Assembly (NCBI GenBank): GCA_964353745.1
Contig: CAYGWD010000023.1
Span: 1-13,764, forward strand
Source of the DNA: CS1-C013 sp964353745
GTDB lineage: Archaea > Aenigmatarchaeota > Aenigmatarchaeia > Aenigmatarchaeales > Aenigmatarchaeaceae
Direction: 5' to 3'
DNA: 13,764 bases
Below, one piece after another: positions 8,194 to 13,758 of this stretch (position 1 is the first letter of the stretch; each line of letters opens with the position of its first letter). The notes under the pieces were generated by a model that was not told the DNA's origin, made no database searches, and worked only from the letters and a program-made list of their open reading frames with translations. The translations under genes were made by a program, and so were the position numbers.

Positions 8194-8628
8194 TCACCTT
8201 AAAGATTTTTTAAAAGCCTCAATGTTGTTAAAGTCCCTGTAATAAGACGCGAATCTAACAAAGGCCACCTTATCTACTTTCTTCAGTTTCTCCATTACAA
8301 GGTCTCCAATCACAATGCTTTTTATTTCTGTTTTGTGCATGTTCTGAATCTCAGCTTCGATCTCGTCCACAAGCCTTTCTATCACCCTAAGCCCGACAGG
8401 CCTCTTCTCGCATGCTTTCGTTATTCCATTTTTTAGTTTTTCTCTGTCAAAATACTCTCTCTTACCATCTTTTTTTAAAACCATGAGGTCTAAAACAGCT
8501 CTTTCATATGTGGTAAAGCGTTTTTTGCAGCTTAGGCACTCCCTTCTCCTTCTTATCGCCTTATTGTCCTCACTACTTCTTTTGTCTGTTACCTTAGTTT
8601 TAGATGAGTTACAGTGAGGGCATAACAT
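8194..8628 (-). CDS. nrdR: NrdR-type transcriptional repressor of ribonucleotide reductase
   Basis: NrdR senses ATP/dATP through an ATP-cone and represses ribonucleotide reductase genes. The 144-residue length is typical. The N-terminal zinc ribbon has C3/C6 and C31/C34 (MLCPHCNS and ECLSCKKRFTTYER), with the DNA-contacting IRRRRECL segment. The ATP-cone spans roughly 47-137 (VLKKDGKREYFDREKLKNGI, KRPVG, VAFVRFASYYRDF). The stop is 4 nt from the nrdD start and overlaps its Shine-Dalgarno sequence, so regulator and target form one operon. Two NrdR-box-like sites lie just upstream, indicating autoregulation of the whole unit. NrdR is mainly a bacterial family found in only some archaea, so transfer from bacteria is possible. 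Confidence 0.95.
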   Translation of the reverse strand: MLCPHCNSSKTKVTDKRSSEDNKAIRRRRECLSCKKRFTTYERAVLDLMVLKKDGKREYFDREKLKNGITKACEKRPVGLRVIERLVDEIEAEIQNMHKTEIKSIVIGDLVMEKLKKVDKVAFVRFASYYRDFNNIEAFKKSLR

Positions 8629-8635
8629 CGAAAAA

Positions 8636-8684
8636 CCACAATCTATTGTAGTTATTAGCTACCCAAACTACAATTTCGTAAATG
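8636..8684 (-). promoter_or_regulatory. Paired NrdR-box-like operators before nrdR-nrdD
   Basis: Box 1 (8636-8651, plus strand CCACAATCTATTGTAG) contains the inverted repeat ACAAT-ct-ATTGT and matches the core of the NrdR box (consensus about ACACAATATATTGTGT) at 12 of 16 positions. Box 2 (8668-8683 region, CTACAATTTCGTAAAT) keeps one half-site, ACAAT, exactly 32 bp from that of box 1. A three-helical-turn spacing of paired boxes is characteristic of NrdR operators. A weak TATA-like CTAATAA between the boxes lies about 28 nt before the ATG. A stronger TTTATAAAT at 8709-8717 would instead place both boxes at or just after the transcription start. Either geometry suits repression. Confidence 0.6.
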
Positions 8685-8769
8685 GGTAAATGATATTCTC
8701 CTAACATATTTATAAATCTTTGTATTATTCAAAATATATGTTTAAATTTTATTAAAATACAATAAATTC

Positions 8770-9315
8770 ATGCGGGCATTCTTAGGAATTTCAATTTCAG
8801 ACGAATTAAAACACAAGATTTTAGAGATTCAGAAGAAATTTTCTGACTTTGATATAAAATTTGTTGAACCAGAAAACCTTCATTTTAATCTAAAGTTCTT
8901 TAGAGAGATAAGCGATGAGCAAGTAGAAGGATTAAAGAAAATTCTTGAGGAAATAACTGAAAAATTCGAGCCTTTTGAAATAGAAATTAAAGGATTGGGA
9001 GTTTTTCCAAATAAAAATTACATAAGAGTGGTATGGATGGGGGTGAAAGAAGGTTTTAATGCGATGACATCATTAGCTGAAGTTATACAAGATTCTATAG
9101 AAAGTATAGGATTCTTCAGAGAAGAGAAATTCGTGCCGCATCTAACGTTAGGAAGAGTTAGAACAGCAAGAAATAAAGAGGAATTGAAGAGGCTTGTAGA
9201 AGAATTAGAGAACATAGAAATAGGAAAGATGAAAGTGGAAGAGATAAAACTTTTTAAATCAAAGTTAACTCCTAAAGGCCCAATCTATGAAGAATACTTT
9301 CGTATAAATATCTAA
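8770..9315 (+). CDS. thpR: RNA 2',3'-cyclic phosphodiesterase / 2'-5' RNA ligase family (ThpR)
   Basis: This is a member of the 2H phosphoesterase superfamily, which opens 2',3'-cyclic phosphates or joins/cleaves 2'-5' RNA linkages. The 181-residue length is typical for the archaeal ThpR/LigT group. It starts MRAFLGISISDELK and has two His motifs: LHFNLKF (residues about 37-43) and PHLTLGR (about 125-131). The second is the canonical HxTL. In the first, the usual Thr/Ser after H-x is Asn, which is unusual because that hydroxyl contacts the phosphate. AT-rich TATA-like sequence (about 8735-8745) sits 25-35 nt before the ATG, shared in a divergent gap with nrdR. The 3' end overlaps the convergent 95-residue gene by 44 nt. 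Confidence 0.88.
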   Translation: MRAFLGISISDELKHKILEIQKKFSDFDIKFVEPENLHFNLKFFREISDEQVEGLKKILEEITEKFEPFEIEIKGLGVFPNKNYIRVVWMGVKEGFNAMTSLAEVIQDSIESIGFFREEKFVPHLTLGRVRTARNKEELKRLVEELENIEIGKMKVEEIKLFKSKLTPKGPIYEEYFRINI

Positions 9316-9559
9316 TTTTACCTTTTTGTTGTTTAAGTAAAGAAGCTAGTTCCGCATTAACTCCAAGGTTAATATCTCTTAAAATTAATGATCTTTCTAG
9401 TTCATCAGGCATTTTTTTAATTAAACCTCCAGCTCCTTTTAAAGCTGCAGAAGCGTGATATAAAGCATTTTCTCTTTTCTGCGGTTCGTTAGTTTCTTCT
9501 GCTTTTTTTAATTTTCTGCCTACATACTCTCCGAGTGCAATTGCTGAACTATCATTCAT
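9272..9559 (-). CDS. Small helical hypothetical protein (95 aa)
   Basis: Not recognised. The product is largely helical, with Ala/Lys/Leu-rich segments (EYVGRKLKKAEETNEP, NALYHASAALKGAGGLIKKM, LGVNAELASLLKQQ) and no membrane span or cysteine. A TATA-like TTTATATA on the minus strand (about 9583-9590) is about 25-30 nt before the ATG at 9557-9559, consistent with a leaderless transcript. The last 44 nt overlap the 3' end of the convergent thpR gene, an unusually long overlap that makes the last 14 or so residues encoded opposite thpR. The independent promoter and good amino-acid composition favour a real gene. Confidence 0.65.
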   Translation of the reverse strand: MNDSSAIALGEYVGRKLKKAEETNEPQKRENALYHASAALKGAGGLIKKMPDELERSLILRDINLGVNAELASLLKQQKGKIRYLYESILHRLGL

Positions 9560-9645
9560 ATATTTAATTACTATATGGTAGTATATAAATCTAACAACCC
9601 TTGGAGGTAAGAGAATAATAAACCAAGAATAATTCTACTAAATTC

Positions 9646-9987
9646 ATGGATGTCTTAAAGATATCGATAGCACTAGCCGTTATAATCATAATATCCTTGT
9701 TCTTTTTTACCCAATATAACGATGAAAATACAGCCAAGATAAGAGACTTGAAAATAGGCCAGACGGAGAAGATAACCGGAATGATAGATTCTGTTTTTGT
9801 AAGTAAGAACAAGCATGTTTTCATAAAAATCGCAGACAATACAGGAGAGATTACTGTCGTGGCATTTAACAATTCTAATATCGATGCTGATGAGTTAAAT
9901 AGCGGTGATCAGATTTCAGTTCTTGGAAGAGTGAGCGAATATAACGGCAAAATGGAGATAATAGCCAAGGAGATTAAGAAAGCTTGA
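9646..9987 (+). CDS. Membrane-anchored OB-fold protein (113 aa)
   Basis: Residues 5-22 (KISIALAVIIIISLFFFT) form one transmembrane helix or uncleaved signal anchor. The rest resembles an OB-fold of the tRNA_anti/nucleic-acid-binding type: IGQTEKITGMIDSVFVSKN, then HVFIKIADNTGEITVVAF, then LNSGDQISVLGRVSEYNGKM. The pattern of a beta strand, GxI, DxTGEI, GDxISVxGxV and E-Y-NGKMEI is the usual one for these domains. It is probably an outward-facing domain on the cell surface that binds nucleic acid or another ligand; the target is unknown. The gene is convergent with the next minus-strand gene and overlaps it by 14 nt. Only a weak AT-rich promoter is visible upstream. Confidence 0.75.
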   Translation: MDVLKISIALAVIIIISLFFFTQYNDENTAKIRDLKIGQTEKITGMIDSVFVSKNKHVFIKIADNTGEITVVAFNNSNIDADELNSGDQISVLGRVSEYNGKMEIIAKEIKKA

Positions 9988-10324
9988 TTTCAGCGAATTT
10001 TTCAAGATTATGGCCGTGTTTCTCAGAAATTGATAAAACATTTTTTTCTTTTCTTAATTTAAAAACTCCGCATATTCTGTCGTAAGTCATGCCAGAATCA
10101 TTTATGCCGTTTACATGTATCTCCAATCTGTCAGCATCGTTAAGGGCTCCTATGTAGACGGCATTCAATTCCTCCTCTTTTTCAGGGTTAGGGTATAAGC
10201 GACCATATATTTCATACGCGATAGCTAACGATTTGGGTGCGTATTCTGGAATTTTTCGAGAGATTGCCCTGTCCAAAGTTTCTTTTTTAAGATCAAATCG
10301 TTCTTCGATGCTTGATTTCTGCAT
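9974..10324 (-). CDS. Hypothetical protein (116 aa), coupled to winged-helix gene
   Basis: Not recognised. The protein is soluble and mixed alpha/beta, starting MQKSSIEERFDLKKETLDRA and including YAPKSLAIAYEIYGRLYPNP and GALNDADRLEIHVNGINDSG. It contains no cysteine pair suggesting metal binding and no membrane helix. Its ATG (10322-10324) directly abuts the TGA of the upstream winged-helix gene (TGAATG). A GGGGTG sequence 5 nt or so upstream (10330-10335) may act as a Shine-Dalgarno sequence, so the two genes are certainly one translational unit. Pairing with a DNA-binding protein suggests a partner or effector-sensing subunit, but this is inference from position only. Confidence 0.7.
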   Translation of the reverse strand: MQKSSIEERFDLKKETLDRAISRKIPEYAPKSLAIAYEIYGRLYPNPEKEEELNAVYIGALNDADRLEIHVNGINDSGMTYDRICGVFKLRKEKNVLSISEKHGHNLEKFAEIKLS

Positions 10325-10606
10325 TCATACACCCCTTATCTGTTTTTTGACCTCCAAGTACCTTTCTACATCTTCAATTTTGATGTCAGGATTTTTTAGT
10401 CTTATTACCTTAATCTTTACATCGGGTATAACTTCTAAATTTTCTATGTCAAAAAAGTAGCTTAATCTGCTAATAATGCTTGAAACGGTCGCAGGATGTA
10501 TATTTGTTACTTTAGCTAAGCCTCTTATATGCAGTGGACCGTTTTTACTTAAAGCTTCGAATATCTTTAATAGCTTTATTTTGATTCTCTTCTGCAAATG
10601 CGACAC
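10325..10606 (-). CDS. Winged-helix DNA-binding protein (93 aa)
   Basis: This is a small winged-helix protein and a likely transcriptional regulator. Residues about 10-60 form the helix-turn-helix (KLLKIFEALSKNGPLHIRGL, then AKVTNIHPATVSSIISRLSY). The recognition helix is probably HPATVSSIISRL, followed by a strand/wing segment (LEVIPDVKIKVIRLKN). The start is GTG (10604-10606), with a TATA-like TTTATATC on the minus strand at about 10629-10636, fitting a leaderless transcript. It abuts the 116-residue gene (TGAATG). It is transcribed divergently from the AAA+ ATPase gene, and the large TTCAC repeat field lies between them. It is therefore a prime candidate to bind those repeats, though no direct evidence exists in the sequence. 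Confidence 0.8.
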   Translation of the reverse strand: MSHLQKRIKIKLLKIFEALSKNGPLHIRGLAKVTNIHPATVSSIISRLSYFFDIENLEVIPDVKIKVIRLKNPDIKIEDVERYLEVKKQIRGV

Positions 10607-10701
10607 CTGTATATATATGATTTTTTTAGATATAAAAAACTTTCGTTTTTAGTCATTTGCCGTATTTTCTTATAAAATAATTAATAATTTGTCGATTTTT
10701 C

Positions 10702-11142
10702 TTCACATGAATATTCACAAAATCTTCACGTTTTCAAAACACTTTAGACACACATAACTCACACTTTACAATCACATATACTATATATCACGTGAATGCT
10801 TCTTATAAACTGTAACATAGTATGATATTCACAACAACTTCACATGTGAATATGTGAACTTCACATGAACTATACGTGAACTCATGTGAACATTATATGA
10901 ACTTCACGAAAACTTCACATATAACCTCTCACAAAATATTTTAAGATCGAATTTTCATTCAATTTCACATTAATTTCATGAAAATTTCATTAAATCAAAA
11001 ATCTTCACATTTTTTATTTTAACTTCACGTCAATTTCACAAAAAACTTTAATTCTTCCGAGAAAATCTTCACATAAACTTCACAAAATCTTCACATATGT
11101 ATTCACGTGAATCATAAAGCTTATATATTTACTTCACGTGAA
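10702..11142. repeat. Helically phased TTCAC/GTGAA repeat array in a 552-bp gene-free region
   Basis: Consensus unit is about AACTTCACAT. I count 17 TTCAC on the plus strand (starts 10702, 10714, 10725, 10828, 10839, 10860, 10903, 10914, 10964, 11004, 11024, 11035, 11068, 11079, 11090, 11102, 11133). There are 7 GTGAA (10792, 10846, 10854, 10876, 10886, 11107, 11138). Many neighbours are 10-12 bp apart, about one helical turn. TTCAT variants at 10975 and 10986, and ATGAA at 10865 and 10897, continue the phase. Orientation is forward at both ends and mainly reversed at 10846-10901. Perfect palindromes occur at 10839-10850 (TTCACATGTGAA), 11102-11111 and 11133-11142 (both TTCACGTGAA). The flanks 10607-10700 are AT-rich and hold only the divergent promoter. 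The period is not a multiple of three and no ORF spans it. Confidence 0.9.
11121..11142 (+). promoter_or_regulatory. AAA+ gene promoter with palindromic operators on both sides
   Basis: The TATA box TTATATATTT (11121-11130) lies about 30-38 nt before the ATG at 11159. One TTCACGTGAA palindrome (11133-11142) directly follows the TATA box, and a second identical one (11102-11111) lies just upstream of the BRE position. They are 31 bp apart, about three helical turns. A protein bound here would block TBP/TFB or polymerase, so the array probably feeds back on the ATPase gene. Confidence 0.55.
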
Positions 11143-11158
11143 TATTAAATGAACAAAT

Positions 11159-12244
11159 ATGAATGATTTTACAAAATGGGGTTGGAAAGAAAATCCTTTT
11201 GTTCTTAGGATTGACCCAAGATTGTTTGTTGGCTATAATGAGCAAGTAAATGCTGTTTTAAATCATATAAAAAACAAGCATAAAATAGCTCTTGTTACAG
11301 GTAAAACAGGAGCTGGAAAAAGTACTTTCTTAAAATGGCTTGAAACCAATTATGATACCTCTAAATTATATGTCAGCAAACCTCCAGAAAACGCAGAAGA
11401 CTTTGTGAGTTTATTTACTGATATATTTGGCTTTAATATATTTGAAAGGATATTAGGAAAAAAACCTAGCCTGTACACGCTTCCTAATTATGTTAATAAA
11501 AAATTGAAGGATGAGCATCTGGTATTCTTGGTGGATGAGGCTCATGAGACCAATAAAGAGGTGTTGGAATGGTTGAGGGTTTTGACAGACCAGATTGATA
11601 ATGTCAGCTTGATAATGGCTGGAATGCCTGTTTTAGAAGATAAGATAAAAACTGATCTTGAGACTCTTGACCAGAGAATAACTACTAGAATAAATTTGAA
11701 TTCTTTAGACAAAAGCGAGATGAGGGAGTTAATAGAAAAGAGAATAGAGGATGTTGGAGGCCAGGGAATAAAGCCTTTTACAGATGGCGTTTTGGACAAG
11801 ATTTACGAGAGGACAGGGGGCTTTCCAAGAGAGGTCTTGAAATTCTGTGATAGACTGGTAAATTCAGCTCTTGAAAAGAACCTGGATGTTATAGATGAGA
11901 AACTCGTGGAGGAGCATAAGGAAATCGAACTTCCAAAAGTGAGACTTGAAGAGCCTGTAGTTACTTTTATGCCAAAACCGCCTTCAGAGGAACAGATTAG
12001 GAACCTGCCTTACAAGCAAAGGATTATTTTAGAACTGCTCTATAAGAAAGATTGGCTGACTCCAACAACAATAGTAGAGGATCTAGAATTAAAAAGTTAT
12101 AAAAGCAAAGGCCATGCCATAAGGTCTGTTAATAATATTCTTAAAAGGTTGATGCTGGACGGTTACGTGCAAAGAGAGTCTAGAGGAAAAGCTTTCATGT
12201 ACGCACTAACGCCTAAGGTAAAGACAATGTTTGTAAAAAGCTGA
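11159..12244 (+). CDS. AAA+ ATPase with C-terminal winged helix (Orc1/Cdc6- or ExeA-like)
   Basis: A 361-residue AAA+ ATPase. It opens WGWKENPFVLRIDPRLFVGY, the lead-in common in ExeA/TniB-like and some archaeal ATPases. Walker A is GKTGAGKS (residues 48-55), Walker B LVFLVDEAH (121-129, D126/E127), a possible arginine finger lies in DQRITTRINL, and sensor 2 is GGFPRE (R224). After a proline-rich linker (about 256-284) comes a winged-helix domain (about 285-355: KQRIILELLYKKDWLTPTTI, VNNILKRLMLDGYVQRESRG). This order, AAA+ then winged helix, is that of Orc1/Cdc6 initiators, but the DEAH Walker B and GGFPR motif look more ExeA-like. It directly follows the phased repeat array with palindromes around its TATA box, so it may bind those repeats as an initiator or regulator. 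Confidence 0.85.
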   Translation: MNDFTKWGWKENPFVLRIDPRLFVGYNEQVNAVLNHIKNKHKIALVTGKTGAGKSTFLKWLETNYDTSKLYVSKPPENAEDFVSLFTDIFGFNIFERILGKKPSLYTLPNYVNKKLKDEHLVFLVDEAHETNKEVLEWLRVLTDQIDNVSLIMAGMPVLEDKIKTDLETLDQRITTRINLNSLDKSEMRELIEKRIEDVGGQGIKPFTDGVLDKIYERTGGFPREVLKFCDRLVNSALEKNLDVIDEKLVEEHKEIELPKVRLEEPVVTFMPKPPSEEQIRNLPYKQRIILELLYKKDWLTPTTIVEDLELKSYKSKGHAIRSVNNILKRLMLDGYVQRESRGKAFMYALTPKVKTMFVKS

Positions 12245-12245
12245 T

Positions 12246-12458
12246 TTAATCTTCTTCTGTGCTGAAACCCAGAATTCTATAAGCAATGCCCTGTACAAGA
12301 TTCATGCCTTTGGGTGCGTTAAGCACATGTGCAGCATATCCTGTTTCAAATTTGTAAGGTATCCCATGATCTGTTATTGTCAAGTGGTTCTCGTCTACTT
12401 TCCTTTCGCCGTCACCATATGCTACTTTATTTAATAATCTTTCTTCATATGTAGTCAT
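12246..12458 (-). CDS. Small hypothetical protein (70 aa)
   Basis: Not recognised. The protein is short and soluble, starts MTTYEERLLNKVAYGDGERK and has a predicted beta-rich centre (NHLTITDHGIPYKFETGYAA) followed by a helix (LVQGIAYRILGF) and an acidic tail. It ends 1 nt from the convergent AAA+ ATPase gene. A TATA-like ATTTAAATA on the minus strand (about 12488-12497) stands 30-38 nt before its ATG. The 111-bp gap to the next plus-strand gene therefore carries divergent promoters. Nothing in it suggests a membrane or metal-binding role. Confidence 0.6.
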   Translation of the reverse strand: MTTYEERLLNKVAYGDGERKVDENHLTITDHGIPYKFETGYAAHVLNAPKGMNLVQGIAYRILGFSTEED

Positions 12459-12528
12459 ATTTATCTATTATTTACTTATCAGTGATGGTATTTAAATCTA
12501 TATGTTTTACTACTTATAGACAGTAACT

Positions 12529-12564
12529 TTTAAATATAAGGTTGTGTAATTACTTTATGGTGAT
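12529..12564 (+). promoter_or_regulatory. Promoter and Shine-Dalgarno of the small-gene/kinase cluster
   Basis: A clear TATA box, TTTAAATATA (12529-12538), would start transcription near 12560. A GGTGAT Shine-Dalgarno sequence at 12559-12564 precedes the ATG at 12570 by 5 nt. The two signals together decide the start of the 54-residue gene. Confidence 0.5.
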
Positions 12565-12569
12565 TATAT

Positions 12570-12734
12570 ATGGCACATGCAACTTACGAAGGACCTAATC
12601 CCAACCTAAATAAAAGTCCTCATGTTGGCTTGAAGAAAATGATAGAAGCTTCAGTCGACAGATTCACAGAAGGTAGGAGAAGTTGGGCTTATGAAAATAT
12701 TGTACCAAGATTCATGAAAAAGTCGGTGATCTAA
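12570..12734 (+). CDS. Small protein (54 aa), unknown
   Basis: Not recognised. The reading frame begins MAHATYEGPNPNLNKSPHVG and runs through a helical centre (LKKMIEASVDRF) to FMKKSVI. It is soluble, with a slightly basic second half and no cysteines. A GGTGAT Shine-Dalgarno sequence 5 nt upstream and a TATA box about 35 nt upstream support real expression. The competing upstream ATG at 12557 gives only a 13-codon frame. The gene is followed after 1 nt by the 40-residue gene, whose Shine-Dalgarno sequence lies within this gene's end, so the two are coupled. Confidence 0.6.
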   Translation: MAHATYEGPNPNLNKSPHVGLKKMIEASVDRFTEGRRSWAYENIVPRFMKKSVI

Positions 12735-12735
12735 A

Positions 12736-12858
12736 ATGGTAGAAAAAATAGTTAGCGAAAAAGACCTAAATTTATTTATCAGGATTTCAAGAGAGAAGAG
12801 ATTCAAAGACATCTACGAGGGAAAAGAGAGCATAAATAAAATTGAAATAGAGAATTAA
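12736..12858 (+). CDS. Small charged protein (40 aa), unknown
   Basis: Not recognised. The 40-residue product is highly charged (MVEKIVSEKDLNLFIRISRE then KRFKDIYEGKESINK), probably one or two amphipathic helices. GGTGATC (12725-12731) lies 4 nt before the ATG and inside the end of the preceding 54-residue gene, with only 1 nt between the stop and the ATG. This is typical coupled translation, and it is the main reason to believe so short a frame. The kinase gene follows after 12 nt. A role as a small partner of the kinase is conceivable but unsupported. Confidence 0.55.
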   Translation: MVEKIVSEKDLNLFIRISREKRFKDIYEGKESINKIEIEN

Positions 12859-12870
12859 ACAATTATTTCT

Positions 12871-13434
12871 ATGCAAAAGAAACTGATTTTGATAGTAGGT
12901 TTGTCGGGTTCCGGTAAATCTACTGTTTCTAATTTTATAAAAAAGAGATTCAATGCAGACGTTTTTCTGAGTGGAGATATTATAAGAGATGAAATCAAGA
13001 AGAGAGGCTGGAAATACAACAAGGAAAATGATTCTTATATTGCCAACTGGTTTAATTTAGATAGAAGGGAAAAACTACTTGTAAAAAGAATATTGTCCAA
13101 GGCAAAAAAATCCAAGAAAAATCTAGTTGTTTTAGAGGGGCATAGATCAGACCAAGACCTGAAGTATCTAAAAGAGATGTCTAAAACAAAACCATTTGTT
13201 ATTGCTATCAAAACTCCTTTTAATGTGAGAGCTAGAAGATTGTTAAAAAGAAAAAAGAGATTTGATGAAGACCCCATAAAATATCTTAGGTCCAGGGACA
13301 AAGAAGAAAAAAGTCATGGTATACTCAAATTAATGAAAAAAGCTGATTATACAATTGATAATTCTAGATTAAGCAAGAAGCAAGCTAATGATAAAGTATA
13401 CAAGTTAATTAAAGAAATTTTAGACCGGTTTTAA
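12871..13434 (+). CDS. P-loop kinase of the UPF0200 / dephospho-CoA kinase-like type
   Basis: A 187-residue nucleoside/nucleotide kinase-like protein. The Walker A motif GLSGSGKST occupies residues 10-18. LSGDIIRDEIKKRGW (about 33-47) matches the MGDVVREE...G region of the archaeal UPF0200 family, and LRSRDKEEKSHGILKLMKKA followed by DYTIDNS corresponds to the family's RDxxExxxG...ADYxIxN segment. A lid-like basic stretch (RARRLLKRKKRFDED) lies between. The substrate is unknown; nucleoside monophosphate kinases and dephospho-CoA kinase are the closest enzymes by fold. The gene has no clear Shine-Dalgarno sequence and lies 12 nt after the 40-residue gene, probably in one transcript. Its final 15 nt overlap the convergent interrupted gene at the right end. 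Confidence 0.8.
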   Translation: MQKKLILIVGLSGSGKSTVSNFIKKRFNADVFLSGDIIRDEIKKRGWKYNKENDSYIANWFNLDRREKLLVKRILSKAKKSKKNLVVLEGHRSDQDLKYLKEMSKTKPFVIAIKTPFNVRARRLLKRKKRFDEDPIKYLRSRDKEEKSHGILKLMKKADYTIDNSRLSKKQANDKVYKLIKEILDRF

Positions 13435-13689
13435 TCGGGGCATGATAAGTGAACGGAAAATATTTTGTCTTTTTCTTAATCCGTAAAAACCTTTGCCAGA
13501 ATCAGTTATTACATAGCCTTCCTCGTTTCCTTCAGCTCTGACTTCAATCAATTTCATACCAAGCATTTCTTTAATAACAGGCTCTCCGATTCTGGCTTCA
13601 AAATCATGCCTTTTCGCATATTTATTTTCTTTTCATGCTCTTAAACCTTGTAAGATTTTATCAAGGTTTGACCAATAAACTTCATCCAT
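13420..13689 (-). pseudogene. Small winged-helix-like gene interrupted by an in-frame TGA
   Basis: From ATG 13687-13689 the frame reads 18 residues, MDEVYWSNLDKILQGLRA, then TGA (plus-strand bases 13633-13635). It continues in the same frame for 70 residues (KENKYAKRHDFEARIGEP, then IKEMLGMKLIEVRAEGNEEG, YVITDSGKGFYGLRKRQ) to TAA at 13420-13422. Both sides look coding and no frameshift is needed. The second part looks like a helix plus a beta-wing DNA-binding domain; no family is recognised. GTGAT lies 3 nt upstream of the ATG, and a TATA-like TTTAAATTT about 30 nt upstream. The simplest reading is a nonsense change (CGA to TGA or TGG to TGA); recoding or a sequencing error is also possible. 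Confidence 0.55.
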
Positions 13690-13758
13690 CTCATCACTAT
13701 TAATCTTAGACAAAATAAATTTAAATATCTGAACTTAAAACTATACTAAGGTGATTTT

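Noticed and set aside
10702..11142. CRISPR array
   Set aside because: Units are only 5-10 bp, occur in both orientations and are spaced at 8-12 bp in many places; there are no 25-40 bp repeats with unique spacers and no cas genes.
10702..11142. Classical archaeal ORB origin sites
   Set aside because: No GC-rich ORB-like sequence with a G-run is visible; the origin idea rests only on iterated TTCAC units and the adjacent ATPase.
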